NCBI GenBank assembly: GCA_039029315.1
Contig: JBCCGK010000213.1
Span: forward strand, 1 to 6,009
Direction: 5' to 3'
DNA length: 6,009 bases
Source of the DNA: JBCCCJ01 sp039029315
GTDB taxonomy: Bacteria; Bacteroidota; Bacteroidia; J057
Below the pieces are notes generated by a model, which was given only the letters and a program-made list of their open reading frames with translations, made no database searches and had not been told where the DNA came from. The stretch's first letter is position 1. Each line of letters opens with the position of its first letter. Shown here one piece after another: positions 1 to 6,009 of this stretch. The position numbers and the translations under genes are program-made.

Positions 1-2
1 CA

Positions 3-329
3 CAAACGAATCCAGTTGTGGTTCGCCGGGTTTTGGGGCAGCTGCGCAAGGCAGGATTGTTACACTCACAAAAGGGCCATGCAGGTGGATGGCGTCTGGC
101 ACGTGATCCGAAAAACATCTCGTTGGCAGATATCTATCTGGTGCTGGATGAGCGTCTGGTCGCACGCGGTGAGCAAAAAGGATCATCGCAATGTTCGGTC
201 GAACTATCCCTGCAAGCACGAATAGCAGGCCTTTTGCAAGAGATCGAAAAGAACTTGCTGGAACGCCTGCAAGAAACCTCAATCGCCGAACTGCAACAGG
301 GTGAGGATATCAAAACGCGCCATCTTTGA
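3..329 (+). CDS. Rrf2-family transcriptional regulator, 3' part (5' end outside window)
   Basis: This is the C-terminal 108 residues of a winged-helix repressor of the Rrf2 family. The frame is open to the left edge and begins QTNPVVVRRVLGQLRKAGLL, the typical Rrf2 stretch covering the recognition helix. It is followed by a glycine-rich wing (KGHAGGWRLAR) and the ISLADIYLVLDE segment that leads into the dimerisation helix (about IAGLLQEIEKNLLERLQETSIAEL). A GTG at 18 is a possible start in name only, because family-specific sequence continues upstream of it; about 35-40 N-terminal residues should lie outside the window. Only one cysteine is visible (in SSQCSVE), in the region where IscR and NsrR carry three Fe-S ligands. 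It therefore does not look like an Fe-S sensor and is closer to the YwnA-like, possibly thiol-responsive, members. Its target is unknown. It points the same way as the restriction operon but is separated from it by 214 bp, so a regulatory link is not shown. Confidence 0.85.
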   Translation, partial: QTNPVVVRRVLGQLRKAGLLHSQKGHAGGWRLARDPKNISLADIYLVLDERLVARGEQKGSSQCSVELSLQARIAGLLQEIEKNLLERLQETSIAELQQGEDIKTRHL

Positions 330-543
330 TGTTCGTATCCACCAGCCAGCAGCCAGCCGAAGCGCAGTCACGCCAGGTTGGTCAGCCACGATGGATTGGT
401 TGCAAAGAATAGGGGGTGTAGCGGCTTCCGTTTTCCACGAAAATGAACGATAAGCATTCACGAAGAGCAAGCCGTTCGCGGGAAAATAGGTGTTGAAACG
501 CTGGCCCGAGCCTGGCACCTTGTCATGATACTATTGATTTTGG
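330..543. other. Spacer between Rrf2 gene and hsdR; no gene recognised
   Basis: I see no convincing gene in this 214-bp stretch. A minus-strand open frame (518 to 279) runs through it and into the regulator, but its translation matches no family I recognise and it is probably chance. Near the left end there is a short iteration of CAGCC units (342-358). I found no strong hairpin with a T-run and no well-spaced -35/-10 pair. A TACTAT at 529-534 resembles a weak -10 element. If used, it would put transcription within a few bases of the hsdR start. Confidence 0.5.
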
Positions 544-3015
544 ATGACTATGTCAGAAGCAAATGCACGCATCGCCATTGACAAGTTACTCAAAGAGGCA
601 GGTTGGGTTCTCTTTGGTGATGATGGTTCTGTGAATGTGGATACTGAAATGCAGAACCGATCAGGGGTTGCAGATTATGTTCTAAAAGACAGTTCAAACT
701 TCCCGCTTTGTATCATCGAAGCAAAGAAGGAGCTTATCTCTCCTCTTGCAGGCAAAGAACAGGCCAGGGGCTATGCACAATCGCTTAACTGTCGTTTTGT
801 AATTGTGTCAAATGGTATCTTGCACTATTTCTGGGATCTTGAACAGGGCAGCCCGGTCGTCATTGACGTATTCCCATCGCAAAGGCAGTTGGAGCTGCGA
901 AAAACCAAATTCAACCCTCCCCGGCAGGAAGTTGAGGAGATTAGCGTTGATTATATCGCACAAACGCAATTTCCCAATTTTGATCGTCATCCAGACTATT
1001 TGGATGAAAAAAAGCGCAATGAGTTCATAAAAAAGAACAAATTGCGTCTTTTGCGTGATTACCAACTAAAGGCAGTCAAGGCAATCCAACACAGCGTTGC
1101 AGAAGGCAAGGACAGGTTTTTGCTGGAGATGGCAACAGGGACGGGCAAAACTTTGACCTCATGCGCTATCATCAAAATGTTTTTGCGTCTTTATAATGTG
1201 AAGCGCGTTTTGTTTCTTGTCGATCGTTTGGAACTGGAGGTGCAGGCGCAAAAGGAATTTGATGATGTTCTCAAGAATGATTTCCAAACTGTGATTTGGA
1301 AGGAAAATCAGTCTGACTGGGAAAGGGCAGAGGTTGTTGTCTCAACTGTTCAGTCATTTGTGAGCCGAAACAGATACCGAAAACGATTTTGTCCAGATCA
1401 TTTTGATCTCGTTATATCGGATGAGGCGCATCGTTCCCTGGGGGCAAGAAGCCGCAAAGTGTTCGAATATTTCATTGGATTCAAATTAGGGCTTACTGCA
1501 ACGCCAAAAGATTATCTGAAATCCTTTGATACTGACGGGATCGCTCATGCAGACCCAAGGCAGCTGGAAACGCGATTGATACTGGATACCTACACCACAT
1601 TCGGTTGTGAACGCAGTGAACCCACCTTTCGATATTCGCTTGAAGATGGGGTGAAGGATGGACACCTCATCAACCCGAAGGTCATTGACGCGCGAACCGA
1701 AATCACTACAGAGCTTCTTTCTGAACAGGGATATGTGTTTCAAAGCGTCGATGAAGACGGAAACGATGTTGAAAAAACCTTTACCCAAAAGGATTTTGAG
1801 AAGAAATTCTTCTCCGACAATACCAACGCTATTTTCTGTGAGACGTTTCTAAACCACGCCATGCGGGACCCCTATACAGGCGAAATCGGTAAAACATTAG
1901 TGTTCTGCGCATCCCAGAATCATGCAACCAAGGTGACGCAAGCTCTTAACATTCTGGCCAACAGATTGTTCCCGGGGCGCTATCATTCAGACTTTGCAGT
2001 TCAGGTTACTTCCATCATTAAAGATGCACAAAGGATGGCAATTGACTTCCGCAATAACACACTGAACGGACAGTCAAGGCACAATCCTTCCTATCGAACT
2101 TCCAGGGCAAGGGTTTGTGTGACAGTTGGCATGATGACCACAGGCTATGATTGCACTGATCTATTGAATATCTGCATGATGCGCCCTGTATTTTCGCCCA
2201 GTGAATTCATTCAGATGAAGGGGCGTGGCACGCGCAAATGCGACTTTTCGCAAGGCTGGATGACCAAATCAGACATTCCAGACCATATCGACCCGCAAAA
2301 GACGCAGTTTCTTTTGTTCGATTTTTTCGGAAATTATGATTATTTTGAAAAAGATTTCGATTATGACCAGCTTTTGCAGCTTCCGGCCAAACCATCTGAA
2401 CCACCAGCGACACCGCCGGAACCAAAAGATATTGATGGGGCGATCAGCACGGCACCGGATCCTCTGGCTGCCTTGAGGGAAATTTTCATCACTGATCAGG
2501 GTATGAAGATTGATCGGGATCTGTACCGATCTTTCAAGAAGAAGGTTACTGCCGATCCCATCATCAGGGATTGCGTCAATCAGCAGGATTTTGACAAGGC
2601 GGGGATTTATCTCAAAGACAAGGTTTTCGATCGGCCGAAGGAATTCTTCACGGTTGAAAAACTCGCACGATCACTTGGTCTGGACCGACGGCTCAGCATT
2701 CAGGAACTTCTGCTTCATGCCTTTGGCCATAGCGAACACATCCTATCGCAACGGGAATGTCTGGATGAGGAATTCGACAGGTTGGACAAGCTACTCGCCC
2801 CGGATGATTCAATCTATTATAATGCAAAAGAATTTTTTGAGGCCTATGCGACTGACGATGAATTCAGGGTGATTATCGACAGCAAAAAATATGTAGAACT
2901 GGAAGTGCATTCATCCGGTGCTGCGTTCAGGGAGCTTCCCGAAGCATTAAGGGATGCTATTCCTTCATACATTAAGCAGCATGTGAATCTGGAGCGCCTG
3001 CAAAATGTTGGATAG
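544..3015 (+). CDS. hsdR: Type I restriction endonuclease subunit R (EcoEI/EcoAI-like, type IB)
   Basis: This is the motor and nuclease subunit of a type I restriction-modification enzyme. It hydrolyses ATP to pull DNA past the complex bound at an unmethylated site and then cuts at a distance. Its 823 residues are close to the roughly 800 usual for EcoEI/EcoAI R proteins. The N-terminal PD-(D/E)xK nuclease shows D44, E59-A-K61 and a following Q73-x3-Y77. The SF2 helicase core has Walker A ATGTGKT (197-203), DEAH (293-296), GLTATP (316-321), TLVFCAS (451-457), TTGYD (532-536) and QMKGRGTR (557-564). A proline-rich linker (about 613-629) leads to the EcoEI_R_C-type C-terminal domain that contacts the methyltransferase. 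All key residues are present, so it looks active. An in-frame TGA at 535-537 limits the start to ATG 544 or ATG 550. Neither has a clear Shine-Dalgarno sequence, so the start is uncertain by two codons and translation may be weak or leaderless. Its stop overlaps the next gene. Confidence 0.96.
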   Translation: MTMSEANARIAIDKLLKEAGWVLFGDDGSVNVDTEMQNRSGVADYVLKDSSNFPLCIIEAKKELISPLAGKEQARGYAQSLNCRFVIVSNGILHYFWDLEQGSPVVIDVFPSQRQLELRKTKFNPPRQEVEEISVDYIAQTQFPNFDRHPDYLDEKKRNEFIKKNKLRLLRDYQLKAVKAIQHSVAEGKDRFLLEMATGTGKTLTSCAIIKMFLRLYNVKRVLFLVDRLELEVQAQKEFDDVLKNDFQTVIWKENQSDWERAEVVVSTVQSFVSRNRYRKRFCPDHFDLVISDEAHRSLGARSRKVFEYFIGFKLGLTATPKDYLKSFDTDGIAHADPRQLETRLILDTYTTFGCERSEPTFRYSLEDGVKDGHLINPKVIDARTEITTELLSEQGYVFQSVDEDGNDVEKTFTQKDFEKKFFSDNTNAIFCETFLNHAMRDPYTGEIGKTLVFCASQNHATKVTQALNILANRLFPGRYHSDFAVQVTSIIKDAQRMAIDFRNNTLNGQSRHNPSYRTSRARVCVTVGMMTTGYDCTDLLNICMMRPVFSPSEFIQMKGRGTRKCDFSQGWMTKSDIPDHIDPQKTQFLLFDFFGNYDYFEKDFDYDQLLQLPAKPSEPPATPPEPKDIDGAISTAPDPLAALREIFITDQGMKIDRDLYRSFKKKVTADPIIRDCVNQQDFDKAGIYLKDKVFDRPKEFFTVEKLARSLGLDRRLSIQELLLHAFGHSEHILSQRECLDEEFDRLDKLLAPDDSIYYNAKEFFEAYATDDEFRVIIDSKKYVELEVHSSGAAFRELPEALRDAIPSYIKQHVNLERLQNVG

Positions 3016-5434
3016 CACTACCAGGAGGCGAATTGACGGTTTACGCGATATTCTTGTTGGCAAAATTCCAACCCCGCAAGGCCAGGTTGAACAAATCACT
3101 ACCGGGCTGATTTACAAATTCATGCATGATATTGATGTGGAATCCGTTGCAATGGGGGGTGTGCCGTCATTCTTTGTTGGTGATTATGAACAATATGGCT
3201 GGAAGCATTTGTTTGATCCAAAACTGGGCGGTGCAGGCAGGGTTAGGCTCTATAGTGCTGCAATTGAAAACATGTACACCAACCCTACTGCGCCACCCTT
3301 GTTCAGGGAGATGTTCAAAAACGCATATCTTCCCTTCAAGGATCCGGTCACGCTCAACATGTTTTTGAAGGCGATTGATGAATTTCATTATTCGCATTCC
3401 GAACAGCTTGGCGATGCCTTTGAATATCTTTTATCCTTTATGGGATCACAAGGCGATGCAGGGCAGTTTAGAACCCCACGCCATATCATCGATTTCATCG
3501 TTGCGATTGTGGATCCGCAAAAACACGAGACCATCCTTGACCCAGCCTGCGGTACGGCGGGTTTTTTGATTTCATCCTTCAAGCACATCCTTGCCCAAAA
3601 CACCGATACAAGCCCCGGCGACAGGTTAACTGTGGCAGAACGCAGGCAGATCGGCAATCATCTGGCAGGGTATGATATTTCCCCCGATATGACCCGCCTA
3701 TCCCTGGTGAATATGTATCTGCATCGATTCACCAATCCGCGTATCTATGAATATGATACGCTATCATCAGACGATCGGTGGGGTGAATATTATGATGTGA
3801 TTCTGGCAAATCCACCCTTCTTTTCCCCGAAAGGGGGGAGCATTCAGCCGCATTCACGCTTTGGGGTGCAATCCAGCCGGGCAGAGGTTCTGTTTGTCGA
3901 TTACATCATGGATCATCTCAAACCCACAGGTCGGGCCGGCATTATTGTACCGGAAGGCATTATTTTCCAAACCGGCACAGCCTATAAAACCCTGCGCAAG
4001 AAGCTGGTTGAAGACTGTCTTATTGGGGTGATTTCGCTTCCGGCAGGTGTGTTTCAGCCCTATTCCGGGGTGAAAACCTCGATCCTTATTCTTGACAGGG
4101 CACAAAGCCGGAAATCAGACAGCATCTTCTTTGCCAAGGTCGAACATGACGGGTTCAGCCTGGGGGCGCAAAGAAAGCCCACCGATAAGAATGATCTTCC
4201 GAAAATTTTGGAAAGCATAAGAAAAGATAGGGATGGTGAATTTGTAAATCGAGTTTCAAAAAATAAAATTAAAGATAATAGTTTCATACTTACCTTTGGG
4301 TTGTATAAAGCATCAAGATCAGTAGTCTCAAATTTCTCAGCTGTTAAATTAGGGGAAATTTGCAAATTCATAAATGGGCGAGCGTTTAAGAAGCACGAAT
4401 TATTAAATGAGGGTAAGTATCCTGTATTGAGAGTCGGGAATTTTTTCACAAATTCTTCTTGGTATTACTCAAACTTTGAGCTCGAAGAGGATAAATATTG
4501 CGATAAAGGGGATTTACTCTACGCATGGTCTGCATCATTTGGAGCAAAAATTTGGAACGGAAATAAGACTATATATCATTATCATATATGGAAAATAATT
4601 TTAGAAGAGTCTATAATAAATAAGGTATTTTTGAAATATTTGATGGATTTCATGACCAATTCTTTCAAAGAGTCTGATGGAAGAGGTGGGATAATGATGC
4701 ATCTTACAAAAAGCGGTATGGAGCAGCAAAGAATCCCTCTACCCCCGATCGAAATTCAGCAGGAGATTGTTGAGGAGCTGGAAGGCTATCAGAAGATCAT
4801 TAATGGATGCAGGCAAGTTGTTGAAAATTACAAACCAACCATCGACATCGATCCCTCATGGGAAATGGTTGAGCTAGGAGAGTTCTGCTCACTCCAGAAT
4901 GGTTATGCATTTGCGAGTAAAGATATGTATGATGAACCCCGTGATGGCTTTCTCCCTGTGATTAAAATTGGAAATGTAAGCAGAAATAGTAGGACCGATA
5001 CGAATTGCAAGTATCATGAATATTCGGGCAAATTAGCAAATTTTATTTTGAATAAAGGTGATGCTGTTATTGCGATGACTGGTGCAACAGTTGGTAAAGT
5101 TTCATTAATACCAAACGGTAGGTTCTTGTTGAACCAAAGAGTGGGCAAGATAGCTATCAAAGATCCATCTATATCTCAAAGCTTTGTTAATCTCAACATA
5201 CAAACTGATAAATTTTACAATTACTGTCAGCAAACTGCAGCGGGGGGAGCTCAGGGAAATATTTCTGGTGAGCAAATATTAGAATTCACAATCCCAAAAT
5301 TGAGCGCAGAAGAACAAGATACATTGGTCAAGAGCCAGAAGGTGATTTCTAATGTAATTTGGGGCAACAAAAAACTCATCGAAATCTATACCAGGAAAAT
5401 CCAGGATCGAATCAGCAAGGTCTGGGGCGAGTAG
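3005..5434 (+). CDS. hsdMS: Type I restriction-modification M-S fusion: N6-adenine methyltransferase joined to two-TRD specificity subunit
   Basis: One 809-residue polypeptide combines HsdM and HsdS. Residues about 1-430 are the methyltransferase: an HsdM N-terminal helical region, GQFRTPRHI (153-161), the SAM-binding motif LDPACGTAGFL (178-188), YDISPDM (223-229) and the catalytic NPPF (269-272), which marks N6-adenine methylation. From about 444 the sequence is HsdS. TRD1 begins at AVKLGEICKFINGRAF and ends at QQRIPLPPIEIQQEIVEELE. A central helical conserved region (about 580-612) follows. TRD2 starts at MVELGEFCSLQNGYAF (from 621), and a second conserved helix (about 765-805) closes the protein. 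ATG 3005 overlaps the hsdR stop by 11 bp and has GGAG at 2991-2994, so the genes are translationally coupled. HsdM and HsdS are normally separate proteins assembling as M2S1; fusions exist but are less common. No separate M or S gene is present. The TRDs are far more AT-rich than the framework, which suggests recombinational exchange. Domain boundaries are approximate. Confidence 0.93.
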   Translation: MLDSTTRRRIDGLRDILVGKIPTPQGQVEQITTGLIYKFMHDIDVESVAMGGVPSFFVGDYEQYGWKHLFDPKLGGAGRVRLYSAAIENMYTNPTAPPLFREMFKNAYLPFKDPVTLNMFLKAIDEFHYSHSEQLGDAFEYLLSFMGSQGDAGQFRTPRHIIDFIVAIVDPQKHETILDPACGTAGFLISSFKHILAQNTDTSPGDRLTVAERRQIGNHLAGYDISPDMTRLSLVNMYLHRFTNPRIYEYDTLSSDDRWGEYYDVILANPPFFSPKGGSIQPHSRFGVQSSRAEVLFVDYIMDHLKPTGRAGIIVPEGIIFQTGTAYKTLRKKLVEDCLIGVISLPAGVFQPYSGVKTSILILDRAQSRKSDSIFFAKVEHDGFSLGAQRKPTDKNDLPKILESIRKDRDGEFVNRVSKNKIKDNSFILTFGLYKASRSVVSNFSAVKLGEICKFINGRAFKKHELLNEGKYPVLRVGNFFTNSSWYYSNFELEEDKYCDKGDLLYAWSASFGAKIWNGNKTIYHYHIWKIILEESIINKVFLKYLMDFMTNSFKESDGRGGIMMHLTKSGMEQQRIPLPPIEIQQEIVEELEGYQKIINGCRQVVENYKPTIDIDPSWEMVELGEFCSLQNGYAFASKDMYDEPRDGFLPVIKIGNVSRNSRTDTNCKYHEYSGKLANFILNKGDAVIAMTGATVGKVSLIPNGRFLLNQRVGKIAIKDPSISQSFVNLNIQTDKFYNYCQQTAAGGAQGNISGEQILEFTIPKLSAEEQDTLVKSQKVISNVIWGNKKLIEIYTRKIQDRISKVWGE
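4258..4266 (+). other. Candidate slippage site at the M/S junction (A6 run followed by -1 frame TAA)
   Basis: Six adenines (4258-4263) sit in the frame TCA AAA AAT AAA, coding for S418-K419-N420-K421. The zero-frame heptamer A AAA AAT fits the X XXY YYZ pattern of -1 ribosomal slippage sites. A shift of -1, or one extra A added by RNA polymerase, places TAA (4264-4266) directly in frame. Either event would end the protein at 420 residues, just after the methyltransferase part and before TRD1. The surroundings are AT-rich, so chance is a real alternative. I did not find an obvious stimulatory structure. Confidence 0.25.
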
Positions 5435-5506
5435 CCTGCCGCAGCGTTGGTTCGCCATCATGTCATATAGAACATACTATGGATCGCATTGCTTCATGTT
5501 TGTCAT

Positions 5507-5532
5507 CCTAATGTTCCACGTGAAGCATTAGG
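5507..5532. promoter_or_regulatory. 26-nt near-palindrome containing a parS-like ParB site
   Basis: The outer arms CCTAATG and CATTAGG are perfect inverted copies, and the centre is CACGTG. Of 13 symmetric pairs, only one G-T wobble and one C-A mismatch break the dyad. The inner 16 bases (5512-5527, TGTTCCACGTGAAGCA) match the bacterial parS consensus TGTTTCACGTGAAACA at 14 of 16 positions. The first difference (C at position 5) is known among natural parS variants. The site is intergenic, 73 bp after the hsdMS stop. It could be a real centromere-like ParB site, a degenerate one, or an operator for another dyad-binding regulator. Confidence 0.45.
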
Positions 5533-5533
5533 A

Positions 5534-5557
5534 AATCATGCTATGAATAGCATGATT
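5534..5557. repeat. Perfect 11-bp inverted repeat (hairpin)
   Basis: AATCATGCTAT (5534-5544) and ATAGCATGATT (5547-5557) are exact reverse complements separated by GA. The element starts one base after the 26-nt near-palindrome ends. It is not followed by a T-run, so it does not look like a terminator by itself. With a 2-nt spacer it is more easily read as a protein-binding dyad than as an RNA hairpin. Confidence 0.6.
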
Positions 5558-5571
5558 GATGCGCTGGTATG

Positions 5572-5607
5572 GCTGGGTAGCGCCCGTTGATCCAGCTTTT
5601 TTTCTTT
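5572..5607 (+). terminator. Probable rho-independent terminator of the hsdR-hsdMS operon
   Basis: GCTGGGT (5572-5578) can pair with ATCCAGC (5590-5596), five Watson-Crick pairs plus G-T and T-A, around an 11-nt loop. The T-rich tract TTTTTTTCTTT (5597-5607) follows immediately. The direction fits transcripts from the restriction operon, whose last gene ends about 140 bp upstream. The stem is modest, so efficiency is uncertain. Confidence 0.55.
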
Positions 5608-5629
5608 CAAGGGGGATGATCCCCCTTGA
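5607..5629. repeat. Perfect 10-bp GC-rich inverted repeat (hairpin)
   Basis: TCAAGGGGGA (5607-5616) and TCCCCCTTGA (5620-5629) are exact reverse complements around a 3-nt loop (TGA). It lies directly after the T-tract of the probable terminator. Read on the plus strand it is followed by C-rich sequence. Read on the minus strand it is followed by an A-rich run. Neither is the U-tract of a standard terminator. It may act as a strong RNA hairpin, a transcript-end protector, or a copy of a dispersed repeat. Confidence 0.6.
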
Positions 5630-5820
5630 CCCCCATTCTTATGGCTGCATTCAGCGCCTTGCTTCATTCAAGGTCCAGCGCGGCGAAGCGTAGTCTTGCG
5701 CACGCTTATGCCTGTTGGTGCTGACCTGCCTGGCGGTGTATTAACCCCCTTTGGGTTCGAATCCTCTACATCTACCATTGCGTTGCAACAAATAATTACC
5801 CTGAAAACGAGGGAGGCGCA

Positions 5821-6009
5821 TGGTCTGAATCGATTGCTAGAGGATCGCATGTCTTGTGTTTATCTGCTAAAACGTCTTCAGCTTTGAGTCGTGCCTGCAA
5901 GAATTTGGCTGACTTTATTAAAAATAATCCGGCAGTAGATTTGGGGGATGTTGCCTATACACTGCGATTTGGTAGAGCAGAATTCGATTATCGAGCAGTT
6001 GTAGTCGCA
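5821..6009 (+). CDS. Polyketide synthase-like fragment (KS-AT linker), truncated or frameshifted 5' end, continues past the window
   Basis: The frame read as TCG at 5845 onward encodes HVLCLSAKTSSALSRACKN and then VDLGDVAYTLRFGRAEF, running open to the window edge. This is the characteristic linker between the ketosynthase and acyltransferase domains of modular type I polyketide synthases (LSAKS..AL, DLADVAYTL..GR). No ketosynthase sequence precedes it: the frame is open back to 5725, but that translation does not resemble KS. There is no ATG or GTG in frame; only TTG 5854 is available. Removing one G after ATG 5820 would give a reading that starts MSESIARGSH and joins the linker, behind a strong GAGGGAGG. 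The gene may therefore be frameshifted near its start, truncated by rearrangement, or a standalone linker-AT protein. The fold assignment is confident; the gene's integrity is not. Confidence 0.6.

Larger units (their letters stand above)
5435..5820. other. Noncoding region after the restriction operon
   Basis: This stretch has no recognisable gene. It holds the dyad elements listed separately between 5507 and 5629, then about 190 bp that includes a tRNA-3'-end-like sequence near 5753-5777 (GGGTTCGAATCC, then CTACCA). Short open frames on both strands between 5668 and 5887 encode nothing I recognise. A GAGGGAGG at 5809-5816 is a strong Shine-Dalgarno-like sequence just before ATG 5820, which is followed by a stop after two codons. 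Confidence 0.5.

Noticed and set aside
18..329. GTG at 18 as the true start of the Rrf2 gene
   Set aside because: The preceding in-frame residues QTNPV are family-typical, so the gene continues to the left of the window.
279..518. Minus-strand 79-residue open frame over the spacer before hsdR
   Set aside because: Its translation resembles no family I know, it overlaps the conserved end of the Rrf2 gene, and no ribosome binding site precedes it.
4060..4449. Minus-strand 129-residue open frame inside hsdMS
   Set aside because: It lies entirely within a well-supported gene on the other strand and crosses the M/S junction without recognisable content; it is an antisense shadow.
544..5434. CRISPR array, insertion sequence or invertible hsdS cassette within the operon
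   Set aside because: There are no spaced repeats, no transposase or recombinase gene, and no long inverted repeats in or around the TRDs.
5696..5777. Complete tRNA gene ending at the CCA near 5777
   Set aside because: No 5' acceptor strand pairing with the 3' end is present, the T-stem is imperfect, and the spacing to CCA is one base short.
5668..5850. Minus-strand 60-residue open frame after the restriction operon
   Set aside because: The translation has the look of antisense to a tRNA-like T-arm rather than a protein, with no supporting start signals.

Overview
The window is a chromosomal or island segment from a bacterium, most likely a proteobacterium and possibly an alphaproteobacterium. 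That assignment is an inference. It rests on moderate GC in the unshuffled coding parts (about 50-58% in stretches I counted by hand), Rrf2-type and type I restriction families common in proteobacteria, and a parS-like site. No single marker fixes the genus.

Layout, left to right. Positions 1-329 hold the 3' end of an Rrf2-family transcriptional regulator that enters from outside the window. Positions 330-543 are a spacer with no recognisable gene. Positions 544-3015 encode an intact HsdR restriction and translocase subunit of the EcoEI/EcoAI (type IB) kind. Positions 3005-5434 overlap it by 11 bp and encode one 809-residue polypeptide that joins the HsdM adenine methyltransferase to a complete two-TRD HsdS specificity subunit. 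Positions 5435 to about 5820 are noncoding and rich in dyad symmetry: a 26-nt near-palindrome containing a parS-like core, a perfect 11-bp hairpin, a probable rho-independent terminator, a second perfect 10-bp hairpin and a stretch resembling a tRNA 3' end. The last ~190 bases read as the KS-to-AT linker of a polyketide synthase, with no KS domain before it and no clean start codon, so it is probably a broken or truncated gene end.

The two central genes form a compact type I restriction-modification operon. The S part binds a split DNA target through its two TRDs. The M part methylates adenine at N6. HsdR adds ATP-driven translocation and cleavage when the site is unmodified. There are no separate hsdM or hsdS genes in the window.

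The most interesting points are three. The M-S fusion carries a full two-TRD S part, which conflicts with the usual 2M:1S stoichiometry. An A6 run at the M/S junction sits in a zero-frame A AAA AAT heptamer whose -1 frame is an immediate TAA, so slippage could release free HsdM. The gene also shows a sharp base-composition mosaic: very AT-rich TRDs inside a GC-balanced M, central and C-terminal framework, as expected for TRD exchange.
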